Assembly (NCBI GenBank): GCA_041649015.1
Contig: JBAZNU010000009.1
Coordinates: forward strand, 31,044-95,043
DNA from: Ignavibacteria bacterium
GTDB lineage: Bacteria; Bacteroidota; Ignavibacteria; Tepidaquicellales; Tepidaquicellaceae
DNA: 64,000 nucleotides
Direction: 5' to 3'
The position numbers and the translations under genes are program-made. This document shows, piece by piece, positions 42,918 to 51,912 of this stretch (position 1 is the first letter of the stretch; every line of letters begins with the position of its first letter). The notes beneath the pieces were generated by a model. The model was not told where the DNA came from. It saw only the letters and a list, made by a program, of their open reading frames with translations, and ran no database searches.

Positions 42918-45350
42918 TTATTTGCTTCTGAATATTTTGCTTCGTGATTTTTGCAGTAAAATATATATGGCTGCTAATACAGATGTTGATACAAGTATAA
43001 ACACCCAGGTTTTAAAATCAAGAATTATTATTTCGTAAAAAGTTCTTAACATTTTAATTATATAAATATCAATATTAATCGCGGATAAAGCAAAAAACAA
43101 TACCAAAAGAAAAATACCGTATAAATAATAAAAGCCTTTCTTCTCCTGCGATTCAGATATTACGATAAAGAAGTTTATTACAGAGAGAATTATGAGTATA
43201 ATCATTACGGCCATTTCGGATTCGTCCTTAGGAATACTCAGGAAATGTGATACAACTCCTTGCGTAATATAACTGCTCAGTAAAATAAAAGTGGAGGCAG
43301 TGATTACGAAGGAGAAAACATCGCTAATAAAGTTTTTACACTTATTAATGTTTTTATTTCGCATAGTGATAATAAACGCCGGAAGTCCTATGCTAAATAC
43401 ATTAAGCAGAGATACTCTACGCGGAGTCAAAGGAAAATCCAATATTGATAACAATGAAGCTAGTGTGAGATAAATAACAAGAAAGTTTTTTGTTAAGAAT
43501 AACTTAGCGACAGCATTTACCGAGTTGACAATTTTATTGCCCTCATTGAATATTTCGGGAAGTAAGGAGAACTTGTTTTTAAGAAGAACGATGTCGGCAA
43601 CTTCTTTTGTTATTGAGCTTCCTTCCTCCATAGCAATTCCAATATCAGCGCTTTTAATAGCAGGTAAATCGTTCACGCCGTCGCCTATCATTGCTGTGTG
43701 TTTGTGATGTTTACGGAATGATTTAATAATCTTTAGTTTGTGTTCAGGTTTTAATCGAGCAAAGAGTGTCTTATTGAATACGGCGTCAGTAAATTCATTC
43801 TCATTCATATTATCCAGTTGCATACCTGTTAATATCTCGTCATTTTCTAATTTCCATCCTATATCATTGAGGATAGCAAGGACAGCTTCAGAAGAATCGC
43901 CTGTTAGAATTTTAAACTTTATTCCATTTTGCTGGAACAACTCTATCGCTTCAAAAACATCCTCACGAACAGTATCAGAAATAGAAAGAATACAAATAGG
44001 TATAATATCTTTTAACTGATTGTTATCCTTATGGATTTTCAGATCAATAATTCCTGATACTTCACCGAAAAAAAGGTTGCGGTGAATGCTTAATTTATTT
44101 TCATCGTAAAGTTCGATTGCTTTGGTTTTATCTGCAGCGGATAACTTTTCTATTAGGATATCATAAGCGCCGAAAATAAACAATCTTATGGTTTTATCAA
44201 TCTCAAGTTTGAGTAAACTCATTTTGGTATCAGAACTGAATGGTATTTCATCTATATACTTGGCATTATCGATGAACGGCAGATGCTGGATAGCTCTGAT
44301 AGTTGCATTCTGCTCCGTGGAGTGATTTGCAAACGTACCGAGAAGTTCTTCAATTTGTGCCTTAGTAAGGTTGGAATTTAAACTAGTAATAGAGTGAACT
44401 TTCAGCTTATTCTCTGTAAGTGTTCCTGTTTTATCCATACAGACATACTCAACGTTAGCGAAAGATTCTATAGCGTTAAGTTTTTGCACTATAGCACCTA
44501 TTTTGCTTATTCTGTAAACACCGATAGCGAAAGTAACCGAGGCAGTAAACACAAGCCCTTGCGGAACCAGCGAAATAAGTATTGTAGCAATTTTTCTTAT
44601 ATGTTCGACAAAGGTATATTCTTTTATATCTGTAATACTATAAGTAATAACTTCAATGGCAACGAGGAATAGAGCAACTCCGAACAGAACTTTTAAGATG
44701 AGGTTAATTCGTTTCTGAAGAGGAGTAAGAGTGAATTTATATTTCTTTGCAAGATTAGTTACCTGATTGGCATGACTATCAACACCAATTTTTTCGGCAA
44801 CATAGAAACCGCTGCCTGATACACAAAAACTACCGGAAAGGACTTCGTCGTTTAATGATTTTACAATAGGAACGGATTCACCGGTTAATAGTGATTCGTC
44901 AACTTCAAGTTTTTTAGAGAAAATTACTTTACCATCCGCAACTATCTGGTCACCTCTTACAAGTTCAATAACATCATCAACAACAATATCAGTCTGGTTA
45001 ATTGACTTTTTAACGGAATCTCTAACAACAGTAACTTCTCGTTTAAGAAGCAGATTAACTTTATCGAGTGCTTTCTTCGATTTGAATTCTTGAATCAGCG
45101 CAATTAATGTATTGGTAAAGGCTATGAAGAAAATCCCAATAGTATCGAGTAAAAGGCGCTGGTCGTTATTATTGAAATAGAAAAAGATAACAAATCCGAT
45201 AATGCAAATTGTAATAAAGTTAAACAGAGAAAATATGTTTTCAACAATAATCTCTCCGTATGTTTTAGTTTTATGAGATGCGTATTTGTTGGTTAATCCC
45301 TTTTCAATCCGCTCGTTAACTTCCTGTGTTGTTAGTCCCTTAATCTCCAA
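42918..45350 (-). CDS. P-type cation-transporting ATPase (CtpE-like)
   Basis: 810 residues. Actuator motif LLTGES at 155-160; phosphorylated Asp D306 in MDKTGTLTEN; hinge motif MIGDGVNDLPAIKSADIGIAME. About ten membrane helices are arranged 2+2+6. The M4 motif reads LVPQGL where most calcium-type pumps have P-E-G-L. The N-terminal GLTTQEVNERIEKG and the overall layout resemble the mycobacterial CtpE group, reported as a calcium importer. Ion specificity is inferred. It lies 22 bp downstream of pyrG in the leftward operon. Confidence 0.85.
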   Translation of the reverse strand: MEIKGLTTQEVNERIEKGLTNKYASHKTKTYGEIIVENIFSLFNFITICIIGFVIFFYFNNNDQRLLLDTIGIFFIAFTNTLIALIQEFKSKKALDKVNLLLKREVTVVRDSVKKSINQTDIVVDDVIELVRGDQIVADGKVIFSKKLEVDESLLTGESVPIVKSLNDEVLSGSFCVSGSGFYVAEKIGVDSHANQVTNLAKKYKFTLTPLQKRINLILKVLFGVALFLVAIEVITYSITDIKEYTFVEHIRKIATILISLVPQGLVFTASVTFAIGVYRISKIGAIVQKLNAIESFANVEYVCMDKTGTLTENKLKVHSITSLNSNLTKAQIEELLGTFANHSTEQNATIRAIQHLPFIDNAKYIDEIPFSSDTKMSLLKLEIDKTIRLFIFGAYDILIEKLSAADKTKAIELYDENKLSIHRNLFFGEVSGIIDLKIHKDNNQLKDIIPICILSISDTVREDVFEAIELFQQNGIKFKILTGDSSEAVLAILNDIGWKLENDEILTGMQLDNMNENEFTDAVFNKTLFARLKPEHKLKIIKSFRKHHKHTAMIGDGVNDLPAIKSADIGIAMEEGSSITKEVADIVLLKNKFSLLPEIFNEGNKIVNSVNAVAKLFLTKNFLVIYLTLASLLSILDFPLTPRRVSLLNVFSIGLPAFIITMRNKNINKCKNFISDVFSFVITASTFILLSSYITQGVVSHFLSIPKDESEMAVMIILIILSVINFFIVISESQEKKGFYYLYGIFLLVLFFALSAINIDIYIIKMLRTFYEIIILDFKTWVFILVSTSVLAAIYILLQKSRSKIFRSK

Positions 45351-45372
45351 TTTTTCATAATTAGTCTTAATA

Positions 45373-46983
45373 TCATAACTCTTTTACGGCACGAATAAAT
45401 TCCCTAAAAATCGGTTGCGGGCTAATTAATCTGGATTTCAGTTCGGGGTGGAACTGAGTTGCGATGAAGAAGGGATGTACCTTTTGCGGTAGTTCAATAA
45501 TCTCAACCAAAGAACCGTCTGGTGATAGTCCTGAAAGGATAAGTTTATTATCCTGAAGAATTTTTCTGAAGTTGTTGTTTACCTCATAACGGTGTCTATG
45601 GCGTTCGTTAATAAACTCTCTTTTGTAGCATTTGTTAGCCAGGGAGTTTTTCTCAATAATGCATGGGTATGAGCCAAGCCGCATGGATGCACCTTTTAAG
45701 ACGACTGACTTCTGGTATTCCATTATGTCAATAACATTATACTTTGATTTTTTAAACTCGCTTGAGTTTGCATTCTTAAGCCCACAAACGTTTCTCGAGT
45801 ATTCGATTACGGCGCATTGAAGTCCAAGACATATACCAAAGAATGGAATTTTATTTTCCCTTACGAATTTTATTGCTGAAATTTTACCTTCTATGCCTCT
45901 GTCACCGAAACCCGGACAAACGAGAAGTCCGTTAATTCCTTTCAGTATTTCCTTAATCTTTTTGGGTGACTTTTCTATTTCTTCGGAATCAATCCATTTA
46001 AGGTTAACGCTAACATCGTTGTAAGCTCCTGCATGAATGAATGACTCTGTAATGCTTTTATAAGCATCGTGAATAAGATTGTACTTACCACAAATACCGA
46101 CAGTTACTGATTTCTTAGGATTTAGAATTTTGTTTACGGTTTTCTTCCAATTAGTCAGTTTTGGTTTTGAACACTTTAGATTAAGTTTCTTGATTATGAC
46201 TTCGTCGAAGCCTTCTTTGTTAAGGTTAAGAGGAACACTGTATATTGATTTAGCGTCGAGAGCCTGCATTACAGAGCCTTCTTCAACGTTACAGAACAAA
46301 GCAATTTTAGCTCTCATATCTTTTGTGATATTCTGTTCGCTTCTGCAGAGAAGGATATCGGGCTGGATACCGATTTCAAGCAGTGTCTTGACGGAGTGTT
46401 GAGTAGGTTTAGTTTTAATTTCACCTGCTGCTTTTATGTATGGAACGAGTGTTAAGTGAACACAAAGAGAGTTGTTCTTGCCGACTTCATGCATTAACTG
46501 ACGCATAGCTTCGAGGAAGGGGAGTGATTCTATATCGCCGACTGTTCCGCCGATTTCAGTAATGATAACATCATACTTTCCTTCCTTGGCGAGGCTTGTC
46601 ATGCGTGACTTTATTTCATCGGTAATATGCGGGATTACCTGAACTGTTGCACCGAGATAATCGCCTCTTCTTTCTTTATTGATTACGGCATTATAAACCT
46701 GTCCTGTTGTAGTATTATTATTCTTGGACATGTTCTCATCGAGGAATCTTTCATAGTGTCCAAGGTCAAGGTCAGTCTCAGCACCGTCTTCTGTAACAAA
46801 CACTTCGCCATGCTGAAGGGGAGACATAGTACCAGGGTCAACATTGATGTAAGGGTCGAACTTCTGGATAGTGACGTTAAGCCCTCTTGACTTGAGCAGC
46901 AATCCCAAAGATGCTGATGCAATACCTTTTCCAAGCGAAGAAACAACACCGCCGGTCAGAAAAACATATTTTGTCTGTTTCAT
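45373..46983 (-). CDS. pyrG: CTP synthase
   Basis: Makes CTP from UTP with glutamine as nitrogen donor. 536 residues. The synthetase domain (about 1-270) has TGGVVSSLGKGIASASLG, KFDPYINVDPGTMSPLQHGE and TDLDLGHYERF. The glutaminase domain has nucleophile C385 (FFGICLGLQ) and H512-E514 (QFHPEL). Its ATG overlaps the kdsB stop by one base (TAATG). CTP is a substrate of the adjacent KdsB, which gives the pairing a metabolic logic. Confidence 0.97.
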   Translation of the reverse strand: MKQTKYVFLTGGVVSSLGKGIASASLGLLLKSRGLNVTIQKFDPYINVDPGTMSPLQHGEVFVTEDGAETDLDLGHYERFLDENMSKNNNTTTGQVYNAVINKERRGDYLGATVQVIPHITDEIKSRMTSLAKEGKYDVIITEIGGTVGDIESLPFLEAMRQLMHEVGKNNSLCVHLTLVPYIKAAGEIKTKPTQHSVKTLLEIGIQPDILLCRSEQNITKDMRAKIALFCNVEEGSVMQALDAKSIYSVPLNLNKEGFDEVIIKKLNLKCSKPKLTNWKKTVNKILNPKKSVTVGICGKYNLIHDAYKSITESFIHAGAYNDVSVNLKWIDSEEIEKSPKKIKEILKGINGLLVCPGFGDRGIEGKISAIKFVRENKIPFFGICLGLQCAVIEYSRNVCGLKNANSSEFKKSKYNVIDIMEYQKSVVLKGASMRLGSYPCIIEKNSLANKCYKREFINERHRHRYEVNNNFRKILQDNKLILSGLSPDGSLVEIIELPQKVHPFFIATQFHPELKSRLISPQPIFREFIRAVKEL

Positions 46984-47714
46984 TATTTACCCTTCGTTTT
47001 TAAATAATGTAATGCCTTTTTGTAATCGTTTTGTGTATCTATAGAAATAGAATCAAATTTAGTAATTACGACTCGAATCTTTTCACCCATGCTTAAGATT
47101 CTTAACTGTTCGAGCTTTTCAGATTTTTCCAAAACAGATTGTTTTACTTTGCTAAACCTGATAAGAAAATCTTTTCTGTAAACATACAGACCAAGATGTT
47201 TGTAATAAATGATATTCGACTTATTTCTTGAATTATTTGGAATTACAGATCTTGAAAAGTATAATGCATTGTAGTTATTATCAAATACTACTTTGACTTT
47301 GTTTTCATCGTTAACGTATTCATTGAACGGAAAAGCGAGAGTCGAGACGTTTAGTTTGCTGTCTTTCAGCAGAGGTTTAATTGCAGAGTCGATAACTTCG
47401 GGTTTTATGAAAGGTTCATCGCCCTGAATGTTAACAACGATATTGCATTTAATATCTTTTATTGCCTCGACTATTCTATCCGTGCCCGTCTTATGTTTCT
47501 TTGAAGTTAGTAAAGCATTACCGCCGAAATTGAATACTTCATTGAGAATTCTTTTATCGTCTGTTGCAACAAATACATCATCTAAGTATTTAGAGTAAAA
47601 GGCCTGCTCGTACACTCTTCTTATCATTGATTTACCGTCAATCATAGCAAGCGGCTTGCCGGGAAACCTTGTTGAAGCATATCTTGCGGGTATGACACCA
47701 ATTATTTTATTCAT
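46983..47714 (-). CDS. kdsB: 3-deoxy-manno-octulosonate cytidylyltransferase
   Basis: Activates Kdo as CMP-Kdo for lipopolysaccharide core synthesis. 243 residues, usual for the family. The nucleotide-binding N-terminus GVIPARYASTRFPGKPLA, VNIQGDEPFI and the later KHLGLYVYRKDFL block are diagnostic. The presence of kdsB shows the organism makes Kdo-containing LPS. Its 5' end overlaps plsC by 4 bp. Confidence 0.96.
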   Translation of the reverse strand: MNKIIGVIPARYASTRFPGKPLAMIDGKSMIRRVYEQAFYSKYLDDVFVATDDKRILNEVFNFGGNALLTSKKHKTGTDRIVEAIKDIKCNIVVNIQGDEPFIKPEVIDSAIKPLLKDSKLNVSTLAFPFNEYVNDENKVKVVFDNNYNALYFSRSVIPNNSRNKSNIIYYKHLGLYVYRKDFLIRFSKVKQSVLEKSEKLEQLRILSMGEKIRVVITKFDSISIDTQNDYKKALHYLKTKGK

Positions 47715-48391
47715 ATAATATTATCAACAATTTTATTTCTGACTTCATTCAGGAAATCTTTATCCTTCTTGAATGTCATTGGTTCATTAATAACTACATT
47801 AACTTTACCCGGTGTGATTTTAAAACTATCTTTAGGAAGAATTTTATTTGTTCCCGAGATTGAAACAGGGAGAATCTCAGCCTCAGCGAAATCAGCGAGC
47901 ATAAAAATACCTTTCTTGAATTCACCTGTAACTCCTGTCCTGCTGCGTGTGCCCTCGGGAAAGATGGCAATAGAGAAACCGCTTTTCATTCTGAGAGCAG
48001 CTTTTTTCAGAGACTCGATAGCATTACGTGCGTTGCTGCGGTCGATGGGAACGTAACCGCCAAGAAACATAGCCCAACCGAAGATAGGAATATTAGTTAA
48101 TGATTTCTTGTATATAAACCTAATGTTGTTTTTAAGAGCGACCATCAAAACAGGGATATCGAGATAACTTAAGTGATTAGAGACGACTATGTATTGTTTA
48201 TTCTTATCAATGTTTGCTTTGGATGTAACGTTCAATTTTACACCTGAGATAAATAATAGAGTACGGGCAAAAGTTCTGTAAACATAGTAAGTGCCGATTC
48301 CTTTGTAAAGGTTCAGCGGAGAGACAAGTATAGACAGCGTTGAAAGAACGACTGATGAAAGAATGATTAATGTCAGTCTGATGATGTTCAA
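47711..48391 (-). CDS. plsC: 1-acyl-sn-glycerol-3-phosphate acyltransferase
   Basis: 226 residues. An N-terminal hydrophobic anchor (about 5-25) is followed by the acyltransferase motifs: H73-x4-D78 in SNHLSYLD, FPEGTRSRTG at 144-153 and a VPIDR block. It makes phosphatidic acid at the inner membrane. It overlaps kdsB by 4 bp and follows the isochorismatase-like gene by 4 bp, forming a compact envelope-related operon. Confidence 0.9.
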   Translation of the reverse strand: MNIIRLTLIILSSVVLSTLSILVSPLNLYKGIGTYYVYRTFARTLLFISGVKLNVTSKANIDKNKQYIVVSNHLSYLDIPVLMVALKNNIRFIYKKSLTNIPIFGWAMFLGGYVPIDRSNARNAIESLKKAALRMKSGFSIAIFPEGTRSRTGVTGEFKKGIFMLADFAEAEILPVSISGTNKILPKDSFKITPGKVNVVINEPMTFKKDKDFLNEVRNKIVDNII

Positions 48392-48395
48392 GTTA

Positions 48396-48938
48396 TTACT
48401 TTACAATTTTTGAAATTGCTTTAAAAGTATCTGTACCGGAAACGACGCATAGTTCGAACAATATTGATTCATAAGTTGAAATAATTGCACCTTCCTGACG
48501 CATTCTTTCGATGGCTATCTTTTTATCGTTTGGATTTCTGGAAGAGACGCAGTCTTCGATTAATATAGGCTGATATCCCATAGCGATAAGGTCGATGACG
48601 GTCTGGAGTACGCACACATGTGATTCAATTCCGAATACGATTATATTCATTTTTCCAAGATTTTTAAGAGATATGCAGACCTCGTCAGAGCCGCAGCAAC
48701 TGAATGAACCCTTTTCAATATGCTGATACTTGCCGATAGCGTCTGAAATTTCTTTTGAAGTTCCGCCAAGACCTTTTGTATATTGCTGAGTGACGAGCAT
48801 TTTAATTTCAAGAGCTTTTAGACCCTGAATGAGCCGAACTGCATTCTGTGTCAGTTTTTCGTTTTCATGAATGAAAGGAAACAACCTTTCCTGAAAGTCA
48901 ATAATTAGTGCTAAAGTGTCTTCTTTTTTGATTCTCAT
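48396..48938 (-). CDS. Isochorismatase-family cysteine hydrolase
   Basis: 180 residues. The catalytic triad of the family is visible: D14 in LIIDFQERL, K76 in IEKGSFSC and C109 in FGIESHVCVLQT. The last motif includes the usual cis-peptide region. Members hydrolyse isochorismate, nicotinamide, N-carbamoyl amines and others; this short form resembles the YcaC-like or unassigned group, so the substrate is unknown. It is the first gene of the leftward operon ending at 41201. Confidence 0.88.
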   Translation of the reverse strand: MRIKKEDTLALIIDFQERLFPFIHENEKLTQNAVRLIQGLKALEIKMLVTQQYTKGLGGTSKEISDAIGKYQHIEKGSFSCCGSDEVCISLKNLGKMNIIVFGIESHVCVLQTVIDLIAMGYQPILIEDCVSSRNPNDKKIAIERMRQEGAIISTYESILFELCVVSGTDTFKAISKIVK

Positions 48939-49385
48939 AATTCGTTAACGGTTATACTCGAGAGAGCAATTTTGAATAATATAGTGTAAAAATAGTAAAA
49001 TAAAATAAGATTAAGTAATTAAAAAACAGGTTTAAATCGGATTTGTTGGAAATCAGATTCTGGACAGTAACAAAGCAGAGCTAAAGCCAAGATAATACGG
49101 AGAAAGAGCTAAGTATAGACAGGTTATAGTGAGAATTAACTGAGAGTAGAGTGGGTTTATAGTGGAAATAGAGTGTTAATTATAGATTAGAATTATTATA
49201 ACAGTAAGATAATCTGATTTAAATACCTTAATATGCTATTAATTTAAGGTTAATATGTGTCTATTTGTTCGTTAGTTAATATAATTACATTTTTTGTAAA
49301 AGTCAAGAGAGATTATGAAAATAGGCAATAAAATGTAAGAATATTTTTGTCTTTAAAATGTTTATCTTTATTTAAATAAAAGAGT
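48939..49385. promoter_or_regulatory. Divergent intergenic region
   Basis: 447 bp between two divergent genes, AT-rich, no ORF worth calling. It holds an inverted repeat ACCTTAA/TTAAGGT with a 12-base spacer (49225-49231 and 49244-49250). It also holds a 10-bp imperfect hairpin near 49036-49061 (AATCGGATTT against AAATCAGATT). Promoters in both directions are expected; I cannot place them. Confidence 0.35.
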
Positions 49386-50075
49386 ATGAAAAAGAAAAAT
49401 ATTATAGCAGTGGGTGCGCATCCCGACGACATTGAATTCGGGTGTCCTGTTACGTTGAGAAATTTTATTAAGAAGGGGTATGAGGTACACTACATAATAG
49501 CTACAAACGGAGAAAACGGATTCAAAACGAAATCGTTATCAGCAAAAGAAAGAATCGAAATAAGAAAAAATGAAGCGCAAGAAGCAGCGAAGAAAGTCGG
49601 GGCGAAAGAAGTTCATTTTTTTGGTTTTAAGGATGGGTTTCTTGAATATAACGAAACATTGAGAGAGAAATTAACTTTGTTGATAAAAGAGATAAAGCCC
49701 GAGATAGTTTTTTCATTCGACCCTGCTAATATGGATTTTGATAATATTAATTTGAATCACAGAGACCACAGGAATGTATCGATGGCTGTGTTTGATGCTG
49801 TATTTGCGGCGAAGAATGATTTTATATACCCTGATAAGAACGGTAAGCACAGGGTAGAAAAAATTTATTTCTTTGGGACGAGTAAACCAAATCTTACGAT
49901 TGATATAACCTCACAGATAGACTTTAAATTGAATGTTCTGAAGTCTTTTAAATCACAGTTTCCGAACTTTGAGGCCTTTGCAAAATTCTTTAAAGAGAAC
50001 ATAGGGAATACCTCGCAGGAATACAAATATTCTGAGACGTTCAGAGTTTTAGATATAGTGCAGATAAGTTTTTAA
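49386..50075 (+). CDS. PIG-L family N-deacetylase (LmbE-like)
   Basis: 229 residues. The zinc-binding motif AHPDDIE (A11-E17) near the N-terminus and the second motif NHRDHRNVS near residue 137 define the family. Members deacetylate N-acetylglucosamine-linked compounds in bacillithiol, mycothiol or glycolipid pathways. It is not close enough to BshB1 for me to name it so. The gene is monocistronic, and its 3' end faces the methyltransferase gene with 3 bp between. Confidence 0.88.
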   Translation: MKKKNIIAVGAHPDDIEFGCPVTLRNFIKKGYEVHYIIATNGENGFKTKSLSAKERIEIRKNEAQEAAKKVGAKEVHFFGFKDGFLEYNETLREKLTLLIKEIKPEIVFSFDPANMDFDNINLNHRDHRNVSMAVFDAVFAAKNDFIYPDKNGKHRVEKIYFFGTSKPNLTIDITSQIDFKLNVLKSFKSQFPNFEAFAKFFKENIGNTSQEYKYSETFRVLDIVQISF

Positions 50076-50078
50076 AAC

Positions 50079-50819
50079 TTATTTAAGTGCAAGAATAATA
50101 AGGTCTTTGGATTTATTCTTTTCGAAAGGGGTTCCGGCAAAATCACCCATGAACTTAATATATTTAAAACCGGATTTTTTAAGAGCAGTGCTGAACCAGA
50201 TTTTATTATACTCGTAAAGTTCAGTTGATATAAGAGTGTGGTTTGATGTATTTATGCTATTGATGATCAGGATGTTAAACCTAAGCAAATTCTTTTCAAT
50301 ATCGTAGAAGCGAATGAAAGTGTTTTCGTTATTGCTTGTTATGTTTACGATTCTTTTATTCTCTTTTCTAATCAAATCATAATTAAGAACCTGGAATAGA
50401 AATCTGCCGCCATAATTCAAAACATCGTATGCAAGTTTAATGATGGCTTTCAATTCATTTTCTTTGATGTTGGCGAATGCATTGCCGAGCGAGACGATAA
50501 GGTCAGCTTTTTTACTTTTTGAAATATTAATTTTATTGAATGGGGCATAGATAAAGCGGATTTTTAAATTTCTTTCTTTTGCATTTTTGCGTGCGCGGGA
50601 AATCATAAATTCAGAAGTGTCAAAACCTGTTACTTTAAGCCCGTTAAGAGCAAGCGAGATAGAATCGAGACCTGTACCGCATCCGATGTCTATTGCGTTT
50701 CTATAATTACCGTCAATAAATTTACTTAAGAGATTCTTTCGTTTTTGAAGAGCGTTTTCGAAACCGATCATATCGTCATAATTTTCAGACAAGGAATTAT
50801 AGAAATCTGAGTTCTTCAT
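50079..50819 (-). CDS. Class I SAM-dependent methyltransferase
   Basis: 246 residues with SAM motif I AIDIGCGTGLDSISLAL (42-58), the acidic motif II end VTGFDTSE, and a later LIVSLGNAFANI motif IV. The substrate is not deducible. The start codon overlaps the stop of the ccmB-like gene by one base (TGATG), so the two are translated together. Confidence 0.85.
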   Translation of the reverse strand: MKNSDFYNSLSENYDDMIGFENALQKRKNLLSKFIDGNYRNAIDIGCGTGLDSISLALNGLKVTGFDTSEFMISRARKNAKERNLKIRFIYAPFNKINISKSKKADLIVSLGNAFANIKENELKAIIKLAYDVLNYGGRFLFQVLNYDLIRKENKRIVNITSNNENTFIRFYDIEKNLLRFNILIINSINTSNHTLISTELYEYNKIWFSTALKKSGFKYIKFMGDFAGTPFEKNKSKDLIILALK

Positions 50820-51487
50820 CAGTCTTCCCAGACGAATTTAAAAAGAAAAATTGAAACGGTGGTCACAACGACCGTGTATGAAATTAGAATTTGAAAATTG
50901 CCGAGAAGTTCACCGGTTGGGGCGCCTTCAGCCGCGAGTTTTGTAGCATCAATCATAGTAATAAGCAGCGGTAAAAGAATCGGAAAGGCAAGAACAGGGT
51001 ATAAGGTACCTTTTGAATTTGCTTTGGCGATGATTGCTGCGATAATAGTGGAGGCAGATACGATTCCGAAATTTCCGAGTATAACAGTTAAACCGAAAGC
51101 AAAGAAGTTTATTATTTGAATACCCGTTATCAAAGAAAATAGGAAAAAGATTACCATGTTCAGAGAGAAGGTCAACACAAAGTTGAAAAGAAGCTTTCCA
51201 AGAAAAACTTCTGTTGCACCGGCGGAAAGTTTAAGTGCAAGAGAAGTGCCTGTTTCCTCTTCTTTAATAAATACACGTGAAAGGCCGCTGATAGCTGTGA
51301 AAAAAATCACAATCCAAAACAATCCGGATAGGATAGTATCATCAACTTTTTCATCACCAAGTGTGAACCTGATAATTGAGATTGTAATAATAACAAACAT
51401 CAATAAAGAATTTATGACATATCGATTTTTTATTTCCGATTTAATATCCTTTTTCAGGATTGAATATGTGTGCTTAATTAATGACAA
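50819..51487 (-). CDS. ccmB: CcmB-like ABC-type permease (heme exporter family)
   Basis: I place the start at TTG 51487, giving 222 residues as usual for CcmB; a TTG at 51547 would add 20 poorly fitting residues. Six membrane helices are apparent. CcmB features are KKDIKSEIKNRYVINSLLMF at the N-terminus and the cytoplasmic loop SRVFIKEEETGTSLALKLS. In cytochrome c maturation system I, CcmB works with the ATPase CcmA and with CcmC. None of those is adjacent here, so the partner must be elsewhere. It leads a two-gene operon with the methyltransferase. Confidence 0.82.
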   Translation of the reverse strand: MSLIKHTYSILKKDIKSEIKNRYVINSLLMFVIITISIIRFTLGDEKVDDTILSGLFWIVIFFTAISGLSRVFIKEEETGTSLALKLSAGATEVFLGKLLFNFVLTFSLNMVIFFLFSLITGIQIINFFAFGLTVILGNFGIVSASTIIAAIIAKANSKGTLYPVLAFPILLPLLITMIDATKLAAEGAPTGELLGNFQILISYTVVVTTVSIFLFKFVWED

Positions 51488-51912
51488 ATAAATAAATTTT
51501 ATGCAATTTAGGGGATATTTGGGAAAGAAAAAATTGAGAAAGGTCAAGAGTCCCGATAAAGAGCATCAGGCTGTACGGAACGCACAGAAAAGCTGAAATT
51601 CGTAAAGACGAAATCACCGAACCAACGAAGGGAGGATTATGCAATAATTAGGTAAAATTTGAGATTTTAGGGAAATCTTTTTGGATTGAGAAAAGTGTAT
51701 GTAATTTATATTTTACAGAAATCCGAGGAATAAAAAATTGTTATCTAACTCATTTCCTATATTGTATATACTACGCGACGGAAAAAATGTTTTTATGAAA
51801 AATCATTTAGACATTAATATATTCTATTCTTTAAACGAACAATTCGAACAAACAAATTATAATTCAAATCAAACGAATACTAACAGTAATTTAAATCAAA
51901 ATTATATTATCA
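51488..51912. other. Divergent spacer containing a GC-richer island
   Basis: 425 bp between ccmB and hydB. Bases 51538-51647 are near 48% GC against about 30% around them. The island contains a hairpin TTCGT/ACGAA near 51599-51612 and a strong Shine-Dalgarno-like GGGAGG (51630-51635) four bases before ATG 51639. That ATG is followed by CAA TAA, so no protein is made. I recognise no known riboswitch. An RNA element, a decayed gene start or a leader are possible. The rest (51650-51912) is AT-rich and probably holds the hydB promoter. Confidence 0.4.

Noticed and set aside
42917..42990. Missing N-terminal half of MetH hidden by a frameshift
   Set aside because: The frame upstream of the metH start reads into the ATPase gene and soon meets a stop; the ATPase coding sequence fills the region and no homocysteine- or folate-binding motif is seen.
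49386..50075. Assignment of the PIG-L deacetylase as BshB1 of bacillithiol synthesis
   Set aside because: The AHPDD motif is shared, but the surrounding sequence lacks the features I associate with BshB1 and no bshA or bshC is near.
51541..51640. Known riboswitch before hydB
   Set aside because: I compared it by eye with SAM, glycine, c-di-GMP, TPP and fluoride motifs and found none of their conserved cores.
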